Assembly: GCF_018129995.1 (NCBI RefSeq)
Contig: NZ_JAFCKS010000007.1
Span: 62,001-126,000, forward strand
Direction: 5' to 3'
Length of the DNA stretch: 64,000 nt
Source: Bradyrhizobium sp. SZCCT0153
GTDB taxonomy: Bacteria > Pseudomonadota > Alphaproteobacteria > Rhizobiales > Xanthobacteraceae
The notes beneath the pieces are model-generated. The model worked only from the letters and a program-made list of their open reading frames with translations. It had not been told where the DNA came from and searched no databases. A program made the position numbers and the translations under genes. Below, in pieces: positions 24,663 to 33,041 of this stretch (its first letter is position 1; each line of letters starts with the position of its first letter).

Positions 24663-25106
24663 ATGAGCGCAGTCGACGAAAAGGGCAGGCGGATGCTCAC
24701 GGAGTTCCGCGAGTTCGCCATGAAGGGCAACGTCGTCGACCTCGCGGTCGGCGTCATCATCGGCGCGGCCTTCGGCGCTATCGTCACGTCGCTGGTCGGT
24801 GACATCATCATGCCGATCATCGGCGCCGCGACCGGCGGCCTCGACTTCTCGAACTACTTTGCCCCCTTGTCGAAGGCGGTCACCGCCACCAACCTGGCGG
24901 ATGCGAAAAAGCAAGGCGCAGTGCTTGCTTACGGCAGCTTCCTTACGCTGACGATCAACTTCATCATCGTCGCCTTCGTGCTGTTCCTGGTGATCCGCGC
25001 CATGAACACATTGAAGCGCAAGGAAGAGAGCGCGCCAGCCGCGCCGCCAAAACCGTCGGCGGAGGTCGAACTGCTAACCGAGATCCGCGATCTCCTCAAG
25101 AAGTGA
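24663..25106 (+). CDS. mscL: Large-conductance mechanosensitive channel
   Basis: A 147-residue inner-membrane channel that opens under hypo-osmotic shock. FREFAMKGNVVDLAVGVIIG is the conserved N-terminal helix plus TM1 pore segment with the Gly/Ala pattern. TLTINFIIVAFVLFLVIRAM is TM2, and the tail ELLTEIRDLLKK is the cytoplasmic helix bundle. The first ATG gives a 10-residue extension (MSAVDEKGRR) before a second possible start at 24693. The gene follows dapA by 25 bp on the same strand. Confidence 0.94.
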   Translation: MSAVDEKGRRMLTEFREFAMKGNVVDLAVGVIIGAAFGAIVTSLVGDIIMPIIGAATGGLDFSNYFAPLSKAVTATNLADAKKQGAVLAYGSFLTLTINFIIVAFVLFLVIRAMNTLKRKEESAPAAPPKPSAEVELLTEIRDLLKK

Positions 25107-25165
25107 CGCGCGCGCTTCATCCAAACTGCTAGCTTACGCGCGCAACGCGATCAGGTTTTTCGACC

Positions 25166-25639
25166 ATGGCCGATAAGAACGAACGTCCTATCAAGGTCAT
25201 GGCGGAAAATCGCAAGGCCCGCTTCAACTATGCCATCGAGGATACGATCGAGGCCGGCATTGCGCTCACCGGCACCGAGGTCAAGTCGATCCGCAGCGGC
25301 AAGAGCACGATCGCGGAATCCTACGCCGATTCCAAGGACGGCGAGATCTGGCTGATCAACGCCACCATTCCCGAATATCTCCAGGGCAATCGCTTCAATC
25401 ACGAGCCGAAACGGCCGCGAAAACTGCTGCTGCACCGCAAGCAGATCAACAAGCTGATGGGCGCGGTGGACCGCGAGGGCATGACGCTGATCCCGCTCAA
25501 GCTCTACTTCAATGAGCGAGGTCGCGCCAAGTTGCAGCTCGCGGTGGCAAAGGGCAAGAAGCTGCACGACAAGCGCGAGACCGAGAAGAAGCGCGACTGG
25601 AGTCGGGAGAAGGGGCGCCTGATGCGGGCGAGGGGCTAG
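25166..25639 (+). CDS. smpB: SsrA-binding protein SmpB
   Basis: A 157-residue OB-fold protein that escorts tmRNA to stalled ribosomes. It carries VMAENRKARFNYAIEDTIEA, GIALTGTEVKSIRSGKSTI, LHRKQINKLMG and the basic C-terminal tail KLHDKRETEKKRDWSREKGR that enters the mRNA channel. Length is normal. It is followed after 4 bp by a peroxiredoxin gene. The tmRNA itself was not seen in the window. Confidence 0.95.
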   Translation: MADKNERPIKVMAENRKARFNYAIEDTIEAGIALTGTEVKSIRSGKSTIAESYADSKDGEIWLINATIPEYLQGNRFNHEPKRPRKLLLHRKQINKLMGAVDREGMTLIPLKLYFNERGRAKLQLAVAKGKKLHDKRETEKKRDWSREKGRLMRARG

Positions 25640-25643
25640 CGAG

Positions 25644-26225
25644 ATGACCCAGAGAAACCTGCTCGAGGTCGATTGGACCCAGATTCCCGCCCCCGCGGAC
25701 GACGGCGGCGCCTCGCACCTGAAAGGCATGACGCTGCCGGCGATCAGCCTGCTCGCCACGGACGACACGTCGGTCGCGCTGTCGGCGCTGCGTGGCCGGA
25801 CCGTGGTGTTCGCCTATCCCCGCACCGGCGAGCCCGGCAAGATTGCACTGGTCGACGACTGGGACATGATTCCCGGCGCGCGCGGGTGCACCCCGCAGAC
25901 TTGCGCGTTCCGCGATCTTTTCGCCGAGCTGAAGGCGGCCGGCGCCTCCCACGTGTTCGGCCTATCGACCCAGAGCAACGCGTACCAGACCGAGATGGCC
26001 TCGCGGCTGCATTTGCCGTTCCCGGTGCTGTCGGACGAGAAGCTGGCGTTCACGCGTGCCCTCAATTTACCGACCATGGCGGTCGCAGGCCTGACGCTGA
26101 TCAAGCGCCTCGCGCTGATCATCGACGATGCCAAGGTCACCCATGTGTTCTATCCGGTGTTTCCGCCCGATCGGAACGCCGGCGACGTGCTGGACTGGCT
26201 GAAGGCCAATCCCGCCAAGGCCTAG
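25644..26225 (+). CDS. Peroxiredoxin (AhpC/TSA, Bcp-like)
   Basis: A 193-residue thioredoxin-fold peroxidase. GARGCTPQTCAFRDLFAEL contains Cys82 and Cys87 in the CxxxxC spacing of atypical 2-Cys Bcp/PrxQ proteins, so Cys82 is the peroxidatic residue. Before it comes TVVFAYPRTGEPG, and after it VFGLSTQSNAYQTEMA and FPVLSDEKLAF, both standard. It reduces hydroperoxides with thioredoxin in the cytoplasm. An insertion of about 20 residues precedes the Cys motif compared with E. coli Bcp. It starts 4 bp after smpB and is probably co-transcribed. Confidence 0.85.
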   Translation: MTQRNLLEVDWTQIPAPADDGGASHLKGMTLPAISLLATDDTSVALSALRGRTVVFAYPRTGEPGKIALVDDWDMIPGARGCTPQTCAFRDLFAELKAAGASHVFGLSTQSNAYQTEMASRLHLPFPVLSDEKLAFTRALNLPTMAVAGLTLIKRLALIIDDAKVTHVFYPVFPPDRNAGDVLDWLKANPAKA

Positions 26226-26232
26226 CCCAAAA

Positions 26233-26907
26233 CTAGTCGAGCTCGGCCTTCACCTTCGCGAAGACGGAGCGGAACATGTCCGCCGTCAGCACCCCGGTAT
26301 TGGTGTTGTAGCGAGAGCAGTGATAGCTGTCGTAGAGCCTGAACGCGCCGGCCTGATGCACAGCGCCGTGGCTGAACGGGGCTTGCGAGCCCTTCAGATT
26401 CAGCGGCTTGAGCACGGTATCGTGCGCAATCCGCCCGAGCGCGACGATCGCGCGCAGGTTCGGCATCGTCGCGAGATTCGCCGCGAGAAACTGGCGGCAG
26501 GTGTTGATCTCGGCGGGCAGCGGCTTGTTCTGCGGCGGAACGCAATGCACCGCGTTGGCGATCCGGCAGTCGACCAGCTTCAGCCCGTCATCGGGCCGCG
26601 CCTGATATTTGCCCTTGGCGAAACCGTATTCGAGCAGCGTGGCGTAGAGCAGGTCACCGGCATAGTCGCCGGTGAAGGGACGGCCGGTGCGGTTGGCGCC
26701 CTGCATCCCCGGCGCGAGGCCGACGATCAGGAGGCGCGCCTTGATGTCGCCGAAAGGCGCAACCGGCGCATTGTGCCACAACGGCTCGCGCGCGCGGTTC
26801 GCCTCGCGAAAGGCGACCAGGCGCGGGCAGAGCGGACAATCGCGGTCGGGGACGACGGTGAGAGGCTGGCGGCTTGACCGAGCCGCCTCACTCCTCGAAG
26901 TCGTCAT
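26233..26907 (-). CDS. Family 5 uracil-DNA glycosylase (UdgB-like)
   Basis: A 224-residue DNA repair enzyme. LIVGLAPGMQGANRTGRPFT followed by GDYAG is motif I of the UdgB family. CPLCPRLVAFRE, later DCRIANAVHCVPP and INTCRQFL supply four iron-sulfur-type Cys. SYHCSRYNTNTG is the C-terminal motif with the catalytic-loop His. It removes uracil and hypoxanthine from DNA. I chose ATG at 26907; the frame extends 26 codons further left of the family start. The first 20 bp overlap the end of the NYN-domain gene read on the same strand, so the two are probably translated together. Confidence 0.85.
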   Translation of the reverse strand: MTTSRSEAARSSRQPLTVVPDRDCPLCPRLVAFREANRAREPLWHNAPVAPFGDIKARLLIVGLAPGMQGANRTGRPFTGDYAGDLLYATLLEYGFAKGKYQARPDDGLKLVDCRIANAVHCVPPQNKPLPAEINTCRQFLAANLATMPNLRAIVALGRIAHDTVLKPLNLKGSQAPFSHGAVHQAGAFRLYDSYHCSRYNTNTGVLTADMFRSVFAKVKAELD

Positions 26908-27532
26908 CGCCCCTCGGCGCCATGGTGGTCGCGCGCTGGAGGAACTGCGGGGCGTGGTGGCGCGCCTCGCGTTCGCCGCGGTCACGCGGGGCAGGGCGTT
27001 CGGACGGGTCGCGGCCGAGCTTGGACTGAAGCTCCACGAGGTCGGTGAAGACGTCGGCCTGACGGCGCAGCTCGTCGGCGATCATCGGCGGCTGGCTGGC
27101 GATCGTGGAAATCACGGTGACCCGCACGCCGCGGCGCTGAACGGCCTCGACCAGGGAGCGGAAGTCGCCGTCACCCGAGAACAGCACCATCTGGTCGATG
27201 TGCTCGGCGAGCTCCATGGCGTCCACGGCGAGCTCGATGTCCATGTTGCCCTTCACCTTGCGGCGACCGGAGGCGTCGATGAACTCCTTGGTCGCCTTGG
27301 TGACCACGGTGTAGCCGTTGTAGTCGAGCCAGTCGATCAGGGGGCGGATCGAGGAGTATTCCTGATCCTCGATGATGGCGGTGTAGTAGAACGCCCGAAG
27401 CAGCGTCCCGCGGCTCTGAAACTCCTTCAGCAGGCGCTTGTAGTCGATGTCGAAGCCGAGAGTTTTCGCCGTCGCGTAGAGATTGGCTCCATCGATGAAG
27501 AGCGCGATCTTGTCGGTGGTGGAAGGTGACAT
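26888..27532 (-). CDS. NYN domain protein (LabA/DUF88-like putative RNase)
   Basis: A 214-residue PIN-like nuclease domain protein. The acidic positions are in IALFIDGANLYATAK, KGNMDIELAVDAMELAEHID and LFSGDGDFRSLVEAVQRRG, the three conserved clusters of LabA-type NYN proteins. The C-terminal 45 residues are charged and disordered (PSERPAPRDRGEREARHHAP). Family members process or degrade RNA, or in cyanobacteria feed back on the clock; the role here is unknown. It precedes the uracil-DNA glycosylase gene with a 20-bp overlap and is divergent from rpoZ. Confidence 0.85.
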   Translation of the reverse strand: MSPSTTDKIALFIDGANLYATAKTLGFDIDYKRLLKEFQSRGTLLRAFYYTAIIEDQEYSSIRPLIDWLDYNGYTVVTKATKEFIDASGRRKVKGNMDIELAVDAMELAEHIDQMVLFSGDGDFRSLVEAVQRRGVRVTVISTIASQPPMIADELRRQADVFTDLVELQSKLGRDPSERPAPRDRGEREARHHAPQFLQRATTMAPRGDDDFEE

Positions 27533-27861
27533 TCAGTTTGCTCGCGTAGAGTTCGTGATTGATCGTTTATTGTTGGCGCGGCGGCCGCAGGCCGCGCACT
27601 TCTAAAGTCCCGCCGAAACCCGTCGAAACCGCAAATCCGGAGAAGTCGGGGCAATCAAGGTATAGTTATGGCGGACTTGCATACACCCGGGGCCGCCCTC
27701 GATGGCAGCCCGGGAAACCACCCATCCCAGCCCTAATGTGGAGGTATCAGAGCCGTTTGGCGAGGCCAAATCACAAATTGGCCTTGCGAAACCATCCCGG
27801 CCCCTATAACTAGCCCCAATCATCCACATATTTCGTCCCACCCACAACGGAGCGACAGTCC
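27533..27861. other. Divergent promoter region between the NYN gene and rpoZ
   Basis: No gene was seen in 329 bases. It must hold both promoters. An inverted repeat, AGGCCAA (27763-27769) and TTGGCCT (27778-27784), lies about 80 bases before rpoZ and could be an operator or a leader hairpin. GGAGCGACAG just before 27862 gives the rpoZ ribosome-binding site. Confidence 0.45.
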
Positions 27862-28254
27862 ATGGCTCGCGTCACCGTAGAAGATTGTATCGACAAGGTC
27901 GACAACAGGTTTGACCTGGTCCTGCTGGCCGCCCACCGTGCCCGCATGATTTCGTCTGGTTCACAACTAACGGTTGACCGCGATAACGACAAGAACCCTG
28001 TTGTGTCTTTGCGTGAAATTGCCGACACGACCATTTCGCCGGAGGATCTCCGCGAGGAGCTGGTGCATTCGCTCCAGAAGTTCGTCGAGGTCGACGAGCC
28101 CGAGCCGGACACTGTGCCGCTGATCGGCTCCGCGGGTGCGAGCGTGGATGCGGATGATACCGAAGTTGCCGTTGAGCGCATGACGGAAGAGGAGCTCCTG
28201 AAGGGTCTCGAAGGCCTCGCGCCGCCCGAGGAGCAGCCCGAGGAGGACGAGTAA
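27862..28254 (+). CDS. rpoZ: RNA polymerase omega subunit
   Basis: A 130-residue omega subunit. It begins MARVTVEDCIDKVDNRFDLV, followed by LLAAHRARMISSG and DKNPVVSLREIA, the conserved core that latches onto the beta-prime C-terminus. The tail is long and acidic (EEQPEEDE), as usual in alphaproteobacteria. In many bacteria omega forms part of the ppGpp site, and the next gene on the same strand encodes the ppGpp synthetase. A strong terminator follows, so rsh probably has its own promoter. Confidence 0.95.
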   Translation: MARVTVEDCIDKVDNRFDLVLLAAHRARMISSGSQLTVDRDNDKNPVVSLREIADTTISPEDLREELVHSLQKFVEVDEPEPDTVPLIGSAGASVDADDTEVAVERMTEEELLKGLEGLAPPEEQPEEDE

Positions 28255-28296
28255 ATCGTCCCGTCGCGATCGTCGACTTCTTGTGATCTTATCAAG

Positions 28297-28329
28297 GGCC
28301 CGAACCGTTGTTCGGGCCTTTGCTTTTGT
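28297..28329 (+). terminator. Intrinsic terminator of rpoZ
   Basis: GGCCCGAAC (28297-28305) and GTTCGGGCC (28310-28318) pair perfectly around CGTT, followed by TTTGCTTTTG. It lies 43 bp after the rpoZ stop and 130 bp before rsh. Confidence 0.9.
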
Positions 28330-28462
28330 TGGCGTTTTCGTGGTTACCATAGCGTTGTCGGTTCGCGCCTCGCCCTGTCACTGATTTGATCGGACACGCG
28401 CGCGATCGGAGCTAAGATGTATACAACGGGCGGTCTCGTGGCCCGTTTGAAGGCAGGACGGC

Positions 28463-30748
28463 ATGGTATATCGGCGCCGCACACCATCGCAGATGCAGGC
28501 CGCAACCGAATCGGTTGCCGTGGCCCCGACTGCGCCGGTGGCGCGCCCGGCAAAGCCCCGCGCGCGCATGATGCGTCAATACGACCTCGTCGAGCGCGTC
28601 AGGTCCTACAATCCCAACACCAACGAAGACCTGCTGAACCGCGCCTATGTCTACGCCATGAAGGCGCATGGCTCGCAGACGCGCGCCTCGGGCGACCCGT
28701 ATTTCTCCCACCCGCTCGAAGTGGCGGCGATTCTCACCGACTTGAAGCTCGACGATGCCACCATCGTGGCTGCGCTGCTGCACGACACGATCGAGGACAC
28801 CGAAGCGACGCGGGCCGAGATCGACCAGATCTTCGGGCCCGAGATCGGCGCCCTGGTCGAGGGCCTGACCAAGCTGAAGCGACTGGAGCTGGTGTCGCGG
28901 GAGGCCAAGCAGGCCGAGAATCTTCGCAAATTGTTGCTGGCCATTGCCGACGACGTCCGCGTGCTTCTGGTGAAGCTCGCCGACCGCCTGCACAACATGC
29001 GCACGCTGGACTTCGTGCCGACGGAATCGCGACGGCGCATCGCCGAGGAGACGCTCGACATCTATGCGCCGCTGGCGGGGCGCATGGGCATGCAGGAGAT
29101 GCGCGAGGAGCTGGAGGACCTGTCCTTCCGCACGCTCGATCCCGAAGCCTATTCGGTGGTGATGCAGCGGCTCGACGCGCTCGCCGAGCGCAACCGCAAC
29201 CTGATCGGGGAAATCGAGGACCAGCTCTCCAACAATCTGCGCCACCGGGGCCTCGGGGCGCGGGTCTATGGCCGCCGCAAGAAACCATTCTCGATCTGGA
29301 CCAAGATGGAGCGCAAGTCGGTCGGCTTCGAGCAATTGTCCGACATCTTCGGCTTCCGCGTCGTCGTCAACGACATCGAGGCCTGCTATCGTGCGCTCGG
29401 CATCGTCCACACCACCTGGCCGGTCGTGCCGGGACGCTTCAAGGACTACATCTCGACGCCGAAGCAGAACGACTATCGCTCGATCCACACCACGGTGATC
29501 GGTCCGGGCAACCAGCGCGTCGAGCTCCAGATCCGCACCGAGGCGATGGACCAGATCGCCGAGCGCGGCATCGCCGCGCATGTCTTCTACAAGGAAGGCG
29601 TGGGCTCGCCGACCGAATTCCTCAAGCGCGAGTCCAATGCGTTTGCCTGGCTGCGCCACACCATCGGCATTCTCTCCGAGAGTGCGAACCCCGAGGAATT
29701 CCTCGAGCACACCAAGCTCGAGCTGTTCCACGACCAGGTGTTCTGCTTCACCCCGAAGGGCAAGCTGATCGCGCTGCCGCGCCATGCCAACGTAATCGAC
29801 TTCGCCTATGCCGTGCATACCGACGTCGGCAACAGCGCGGTGGGCTGCAAGATCAACGGCAAGTTCGCACCGCTGTCCTCGGAGCTCCAGAACGGCGACG
29901 AGGTCGAGGTGCTGACCTCGGAGGCGCAATCGGCGCCGCCGTCGGCCTGGGAAACGCTGGCGGTCACCGGCAAGGCGCGCGCCGCGATCCGCCGCGCCAC
30001 GCGCACGGCCGTGCGCGATCAATATGTCGGCCTCGGCCGGCGCATCGTCGAGCGCCTGTTCGAGCGCGCCAAGATCGAATACGCCGACGACAAGCTCAAG
30101 GGCGCGCTGCCGCGGCTCGCCCGGACCTCGATCGAGGACGTCATGGCGGCCGTGGGGCGCGGCGAGATCAAGGCCTCCCACGTCGCGCGCGCAATGTATC
30201 CCGATTACAAGGAAGAGCGCATCGCGCGCTACGGCATCAAGAAGGGGCTCGCCGCCAAGCTCAAGGAAAAGTCGTCCGAGCCGCCCCGCAGTCCGGTCGC
30301 GATCCCGATCCGCGGCATCAATTCCGACCTGCCGGTGAAGTTCGCGCCGAACGGCGGCGCCGTGCCCGGCGACCGCATCGTCGGCATCGTGACGCCGGGC
30401 GAGGGCATCACCATCTACCCGATCCAGGCGCCGGCCCTGAAGGATTTCGAGGAGGAGCCTGAGCGCTGGCTCGACGTGCGCTGGGACATCGAGGACTCCG
30501 CGCCGCAGCGTTTCCCCGCCCGCATCAAGGTCGAGAACGTCAACGAGCCCGGCGCGCTGGCGCAGATCGCGACCGTGATCGCCGAGCACGACGGCAACAT
30601 CGACAACATCAGCATGCAGCGCCGCTCACCGGACTTCACGGAGACGACGATCGATCTCGAAGTCTACGATCTCAAGCATTTGAGCGCGATCCTGGCCCAA
30701 CTGCGTGCGAAGGCGGTCGTCGCCCGCGTCGAACGTGTTAATGGATGA
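28463..30748 (+). CDS. rsh: Bifunctional (p)ppGpp synthetase/hydrolase (RelA/SpoT homologue)
   Basis: A 761-residue stringent-response enzyme. From the N-terminus it has the HD hydrolase (YFSHPLEVAAIL, ALLHDTIEDT, KLADRLHNMRT), the synthetase (VYGRRKKPFSIWTKM, FGFRVVVNDI, FKDYISTPKQNDYRSIHT), then TGS (HANVIDFAYAVHTDVG), helical and ACT domains (IATVIAEHDGNIDNISMQRR). Both catalytic halves look intact, as expected for the single long RSH of alphaproteobacteria. The ATG at 28463 gives a 35-residue extension before MMRQYDLVERVRSY; ATG 28568 is the alternative start. It is transcribed separately after rpoZ. Confidence 0.93.
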   Translation: MVYRRRTPSQMQAATESVAVAPTAPVARPAKPRARMMRQYDLVERVRSYNPNTNEDLLNRAYVYAMKAHGSQTRASGDPYFSHPLEVAAILTDLKLDDATIVAALLHDTIEDTEATRAEIDQIFGPEIGALVEGLTKLKRLELVSREAKQAENLRKLLLAIADDVRVLLVKLADRLHNMRTLDFVPTESRRRIAEETLDIYAPLAGRMGMQEMREELEDLSFRTLDPEAYSVVMQRLDALAERNRNLIGEIEDQLSNNLRHRGLGARVYGRRKKPFSIWTKMERKSVGFEQLSDIFGFRVVVNDIEACYRALGIVHTTWPVVPGRFKDYISTPKQNDYRSIHTTVIGPGNQRVELQIRTEAMDQIAERGIAAHVFYKEGVGSPTEFLKRESNAFAWLRHTIGILSESANPEEFLEHTKLELFHDQVFCFTPKGKLIALPRHANVIDFAYAVHTDVGNSAVGCKINGKFAPLSSELQNGDEVEVLTSEAQSAPPSAWETLAVTGKARAAIRRATRTAVRDQYVGLGRRIVERLFERAKIEYADDKLKGALPRLARTSIEDVMAAVGRGEIKASHVARAMYPDYKEERIARYGIKKGLAAKLKEKSSEPPRSPVAIPIRGINSDLPVKFAPNGGAVPGDRIVGIVTPGEGITIYPIQAPALKDFEEEPERWLDVRWDIEDSAPQRFPARIKVENVNEPGALAQIATVIAEHDGNIDNISMQRRSPDFTETTIDLEVYDLKHLSAILAQLRAKAVVARVERVNG

Positions 30749-30753
30749 GGCTC

Positions 30754-30826
30754 GTCGTTGCCGGGCTTGACCCGGCAACCCGTCTCTTCGAAGAGGATGG
30801 ATGCGCGGGTCGAGCCCGCGCATGAC
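30754..30826. repeat. Dispersed triple-palindrome repeat
   Basis: Three hairpins lie in a row between rsh and pdxJ: GTTGCCGGG/CCCGGCAAC (30757-30779), the palindrome CTCTTCGAAGAG (30784-30795) and ATGCGCGGG/CCCGCGCAT (30801-30823). A diverged second copy lies at 62152-62234, also between co-oriented genes. The pattern CGGGCTTGACCCG...GGGTCGAGCCCG is a familiar dispersed element of Bradyrhizobium. Confidence 0.8.
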
Positions 30827-30859
30827 AAGTTGAGAAATGTCACCGTCGTGAGTCCTGAA

Positions 30860-31612
30860 ATGCCTGCACCTCCGCTCCGCCTCGGCGTCAATGTCGACCA
30901 TGTCGCGACCCTGCGCAACGCGCGCGCCGGCCGCAATCCCGATCCGGTGCGCGCGGCGCTGCTGGCGATCGAGGCCGGCGCCGACGGCATCACGGCCCAT
31001 TTGCGCGAAGATCGCCGGCACATCCGCGACGAGGACATGGCGCGGCTGAAGGCCGGGATCGCCAAGCCGCTCAATTTCGAGATGGCGGCGACCGACGACA
31101 TGATGCGCATCTCGCTCGCCACCAAGCCGCACGCCGTGTGCCTGGTGCCGGAGCGCAGGCAGGAGGTGACGACCGAAGGCGGGCTCGATGTGGTCGGCCA
31201 GCACAATGCGCTGGCGCCCTATATCGCGCGGCTGAACGATGCCGGCATCCGCGTCTCGCTGTTCATCGCCGCCGATCCCGCCCAGATCGAGATGGCGGCG
31301 CGGCTGCGCGCGCCCGTGATCGAGATCCACACCGGCGCCTGGTGCGACGCCGTGGTCGACGGCCACAGCGACAAGGCAGATGTGGAGTGGAAGCGGATCG
31401 TGGCGGGCGTGAAGCTGGCGAAGGCCGCCGGGCTGGAAGTGCACGCTGGGCACGGGCTCGACTACGCGACGGCGGAGACCATCGCGGCACTGCCGGAGAT
31501 CATGGAGCTCAACATCGGCTACTACATGATCGGCGAAGCGTTGTTCGTCGGTCTCGCCGAAACGGTGCGCAGCATGCGCGCGGCGATGGACCGCGGCCGG
31601 AGCCGGGCATGA
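30860..31612 (+). CDS. pdxJ: Pyridoxine 5'-phosphate synthase
   Basis: A 250-residue TIM barrel that makes PNP from 1-deoxyxylulose 5-phosphate and aminoacetone phosphate. LGVNVDHVATLRNARAG opens the protein. GADGITAHLREDRRHI carries the conserved His, CLVPERRQEVTTEGGLD the Glu motif, and LEVHAGHGLDYAT the third catalytic His. I chose ATG at 30860 because upstream in-frame starts lie inside the dispersed repeat. Its stop overlaps the acpS start (ATGA), as in many proteobacteria. Confidence 0.95.
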   Translation: MPAPPLRLGVNVDHVATLRNARAGRNPDPVRAALLAIEAGADGITAHLREDRRHIRDEDMARLKAGIAKPLNFEMAATDDMMRISLATKPHAVCLVPERRQEVTTEGGLDVVGQHNALAPYIARLNDAGIRVSLFIAADPAQIEMAARLRAPVIEIHTGAWCDAVVDGHSDKADVEWKRIVAGVKLAKAAGLEVHAGHGLDYATAETIAALPEIMELNIGYYMIGEALFVGLAETVRSMRAAMDRGRSRA

Positions 31613-32028
31613 TCATCGGCATCGGTTCTGATCTCATCGATATCACGCGCGTCGCCAAGGTGATGGAGCGCCATGGCGAGCGCTTCCTCGATCGCATCTT
31701 CACCGCCGCCGAGCGGGCCAAGGCGGAGCGGCGCGCCAAGAACGAGAAGATGGTCGTGGCGACCTACGCCAAGCGCTTCGCAGCCAAGGAGGCCTGCTCC
31801 AAGGCGCTCGGCACCGGCATAAGGCGCGGCGTGTGGTGGCGCGACATGGGGGTGGTCAACCTCCCGGGAGGACGGCCGACCATGCAATTGACGGGCGGAG
31901 CGCTGGCCCGGCTCCAGGCCCTGACGCCGGAGGGGTTCGAGCCCCGGATCGACCTGTCGATCACCGACGACTGGCCGTTGGCCCAGGCGTTCGTCGTCAT
32001 TTCGGCCGTTCCGCAGGCCAAACCCTGA
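31609..32028 (+). CDS. acpS: Holo-[acyl-carrier-protein] synthase
   Basis: A 139-residue phosphopantetheinyl transferase that activates ACP for fatty-acid synthesis. MIIGIGSDLIDITRVAKVME holds the first Mg-binding Asp. YAKRFAAKEACSKALGTGI holds the Glu and Lys of the second motif, followed by RRGVWWRDMGVV and the C-terminal LSITDDWPLAQAFVV. The start is fixed by the 4-bp overlap with pdxJ. It is followed by 248 bp of partly AT-rich sequence before lepB. Confidence 0.95.
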   Translation: MIIGIGSDLIDITRVAKVMERHGERFLDRIFTAAERAKAERRAKNEKMVVATYAKRFAAKEACSKALGTGIRRGVWWRDMGVVNLPGGRPTMQLTGGALARLQALTPEGFEPRIDLSITDDWPLAQAFVVISAVPQAKP

Positions 32029-32276
32029 CGGTTTCTGAATATTTTATAATTCTCGTTATACATCAGTCGCTTACGCGCTTTTGATGTGTTCATCGATTGC
32101 GTGGCCTCCGACAACCGTCTAAAAGTCCGCGGACGCAAATCAGGCTGGGCGAATTCGGCTTTACGCCGGAATTGGCCCTCATTATCAGAATCAGGACAAT
32201 CTCCTTGGGCCGCGAACCGATGGGCTGTTCGCGGGAGGAGGGCGCTCTATGACCGCCGGCCGGAATTGAGAGAGCA

Positions 32277-33041
32277 ATGAGCGTGACTTCGGGAACAAAA
32301 ACTGAAAGCGGCGTCGGCGAAACGATCCGGGTCGTGATCCACGCTCTCCTGATCGCGCTGGTGATCCGCACCTTCCTGTTTCAGCCCTTCAACATCCCAT
32401 CCGGCTCGATGAAGGCGACGCTGCTGGTCGGCGACTATCTGTTCGTCTCGAAATATTCCTACGGCTACAGCCACTACTCGATCCCGTTCTCGCCGCCGCT
32501 GTTCTCGGGGCGGATCTGGGGCTCGGACCCGAACCGCGGCGACATCGTCGTGTTTCGCCTGCCGAAGGACGATTCCACCGACTACATCAAGCGCGTGATC
32601 GGGCTTCCCGGCGACCGCATCCAGATGCGGGACGGGCTGCTCTACATCAACGACACGCCGGTCGAGCGGCAGCGCATGAGCGAGTTTGTCGGCGAGGATC
32701 CCTGCGGCGCCGAAGGCGGCGGCGTCTCCCGGGTGAAGCGCTGGAAGGAGACGCTGCCGAACGGCGTGTCCTATGAGACGCTGGACTGCGCCGACAATGG
32801 CTATGTGGACAACACCAACGTCTACACCGTGCCGACCGGCCACTTCTTCATGATGGGCGACAACCGCGACAACTCCACCGACAGCCGCTTCCTCGGCCAG
32901 GTCGGCTACGTGCCGCAGGAGAATCTGATCGGGCGGGCCCAGATGATCTTCTTCTCCATCGCCGAAGGCGAGCATGCCTGGATGTTCTGGCGCTGGCCGT
33001 GGGCGGTGCGCTGGAACCGCTTCTTCAAAATCGTCCGATGA
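32277..33041 (+). CDS. lepB: Signal peptidase I
   Basis: A 254-residue membrane serine protease that removes signal peptides. One transmembrane segment (about residues 18-37) is followed by PSGSMKATLLVGD with nucleophile Ser44, then DYIKRVIGLPGDRI with the general base Lys105, and GHFFMMGDNRDNSTDSR (box E). It heads the lepB-rnc-era-unknown-recO cluster, overlapping rnc by 4 bp, which is the normal alphaproteobacterial order. Confidence 0.95.
   Translation: MSVTSGTKTESGVGETIRVVIHALLIALVIRTFLFQPFNIPSGSMKATLLVGDYLFVSKYSYGYSHYSIPFSPPLFSGRIWGSDPNRGDIVVFRLPKDDSTDYIKRVIGLPGDRIQMRDGLLYINDTPVERQRMSEFVGEDPCGAEGGGVSRVKRWKETLPNGVSYETLDCADNGYVDNTNVYTVPTGHFFMMGDNRDNSTDSRFLGQVGYVPQENLIGRAQMIFFSIAEGEHAWMFWRWPWAVRWNRFFKIVR

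Noticed and set aside
28412..30589. A 725-codon open frame antisense to the (p)ppGpp synthetase
   Set aside because: No family similarity or ribosome-binding site; the sense strand encodes a complete RSH.
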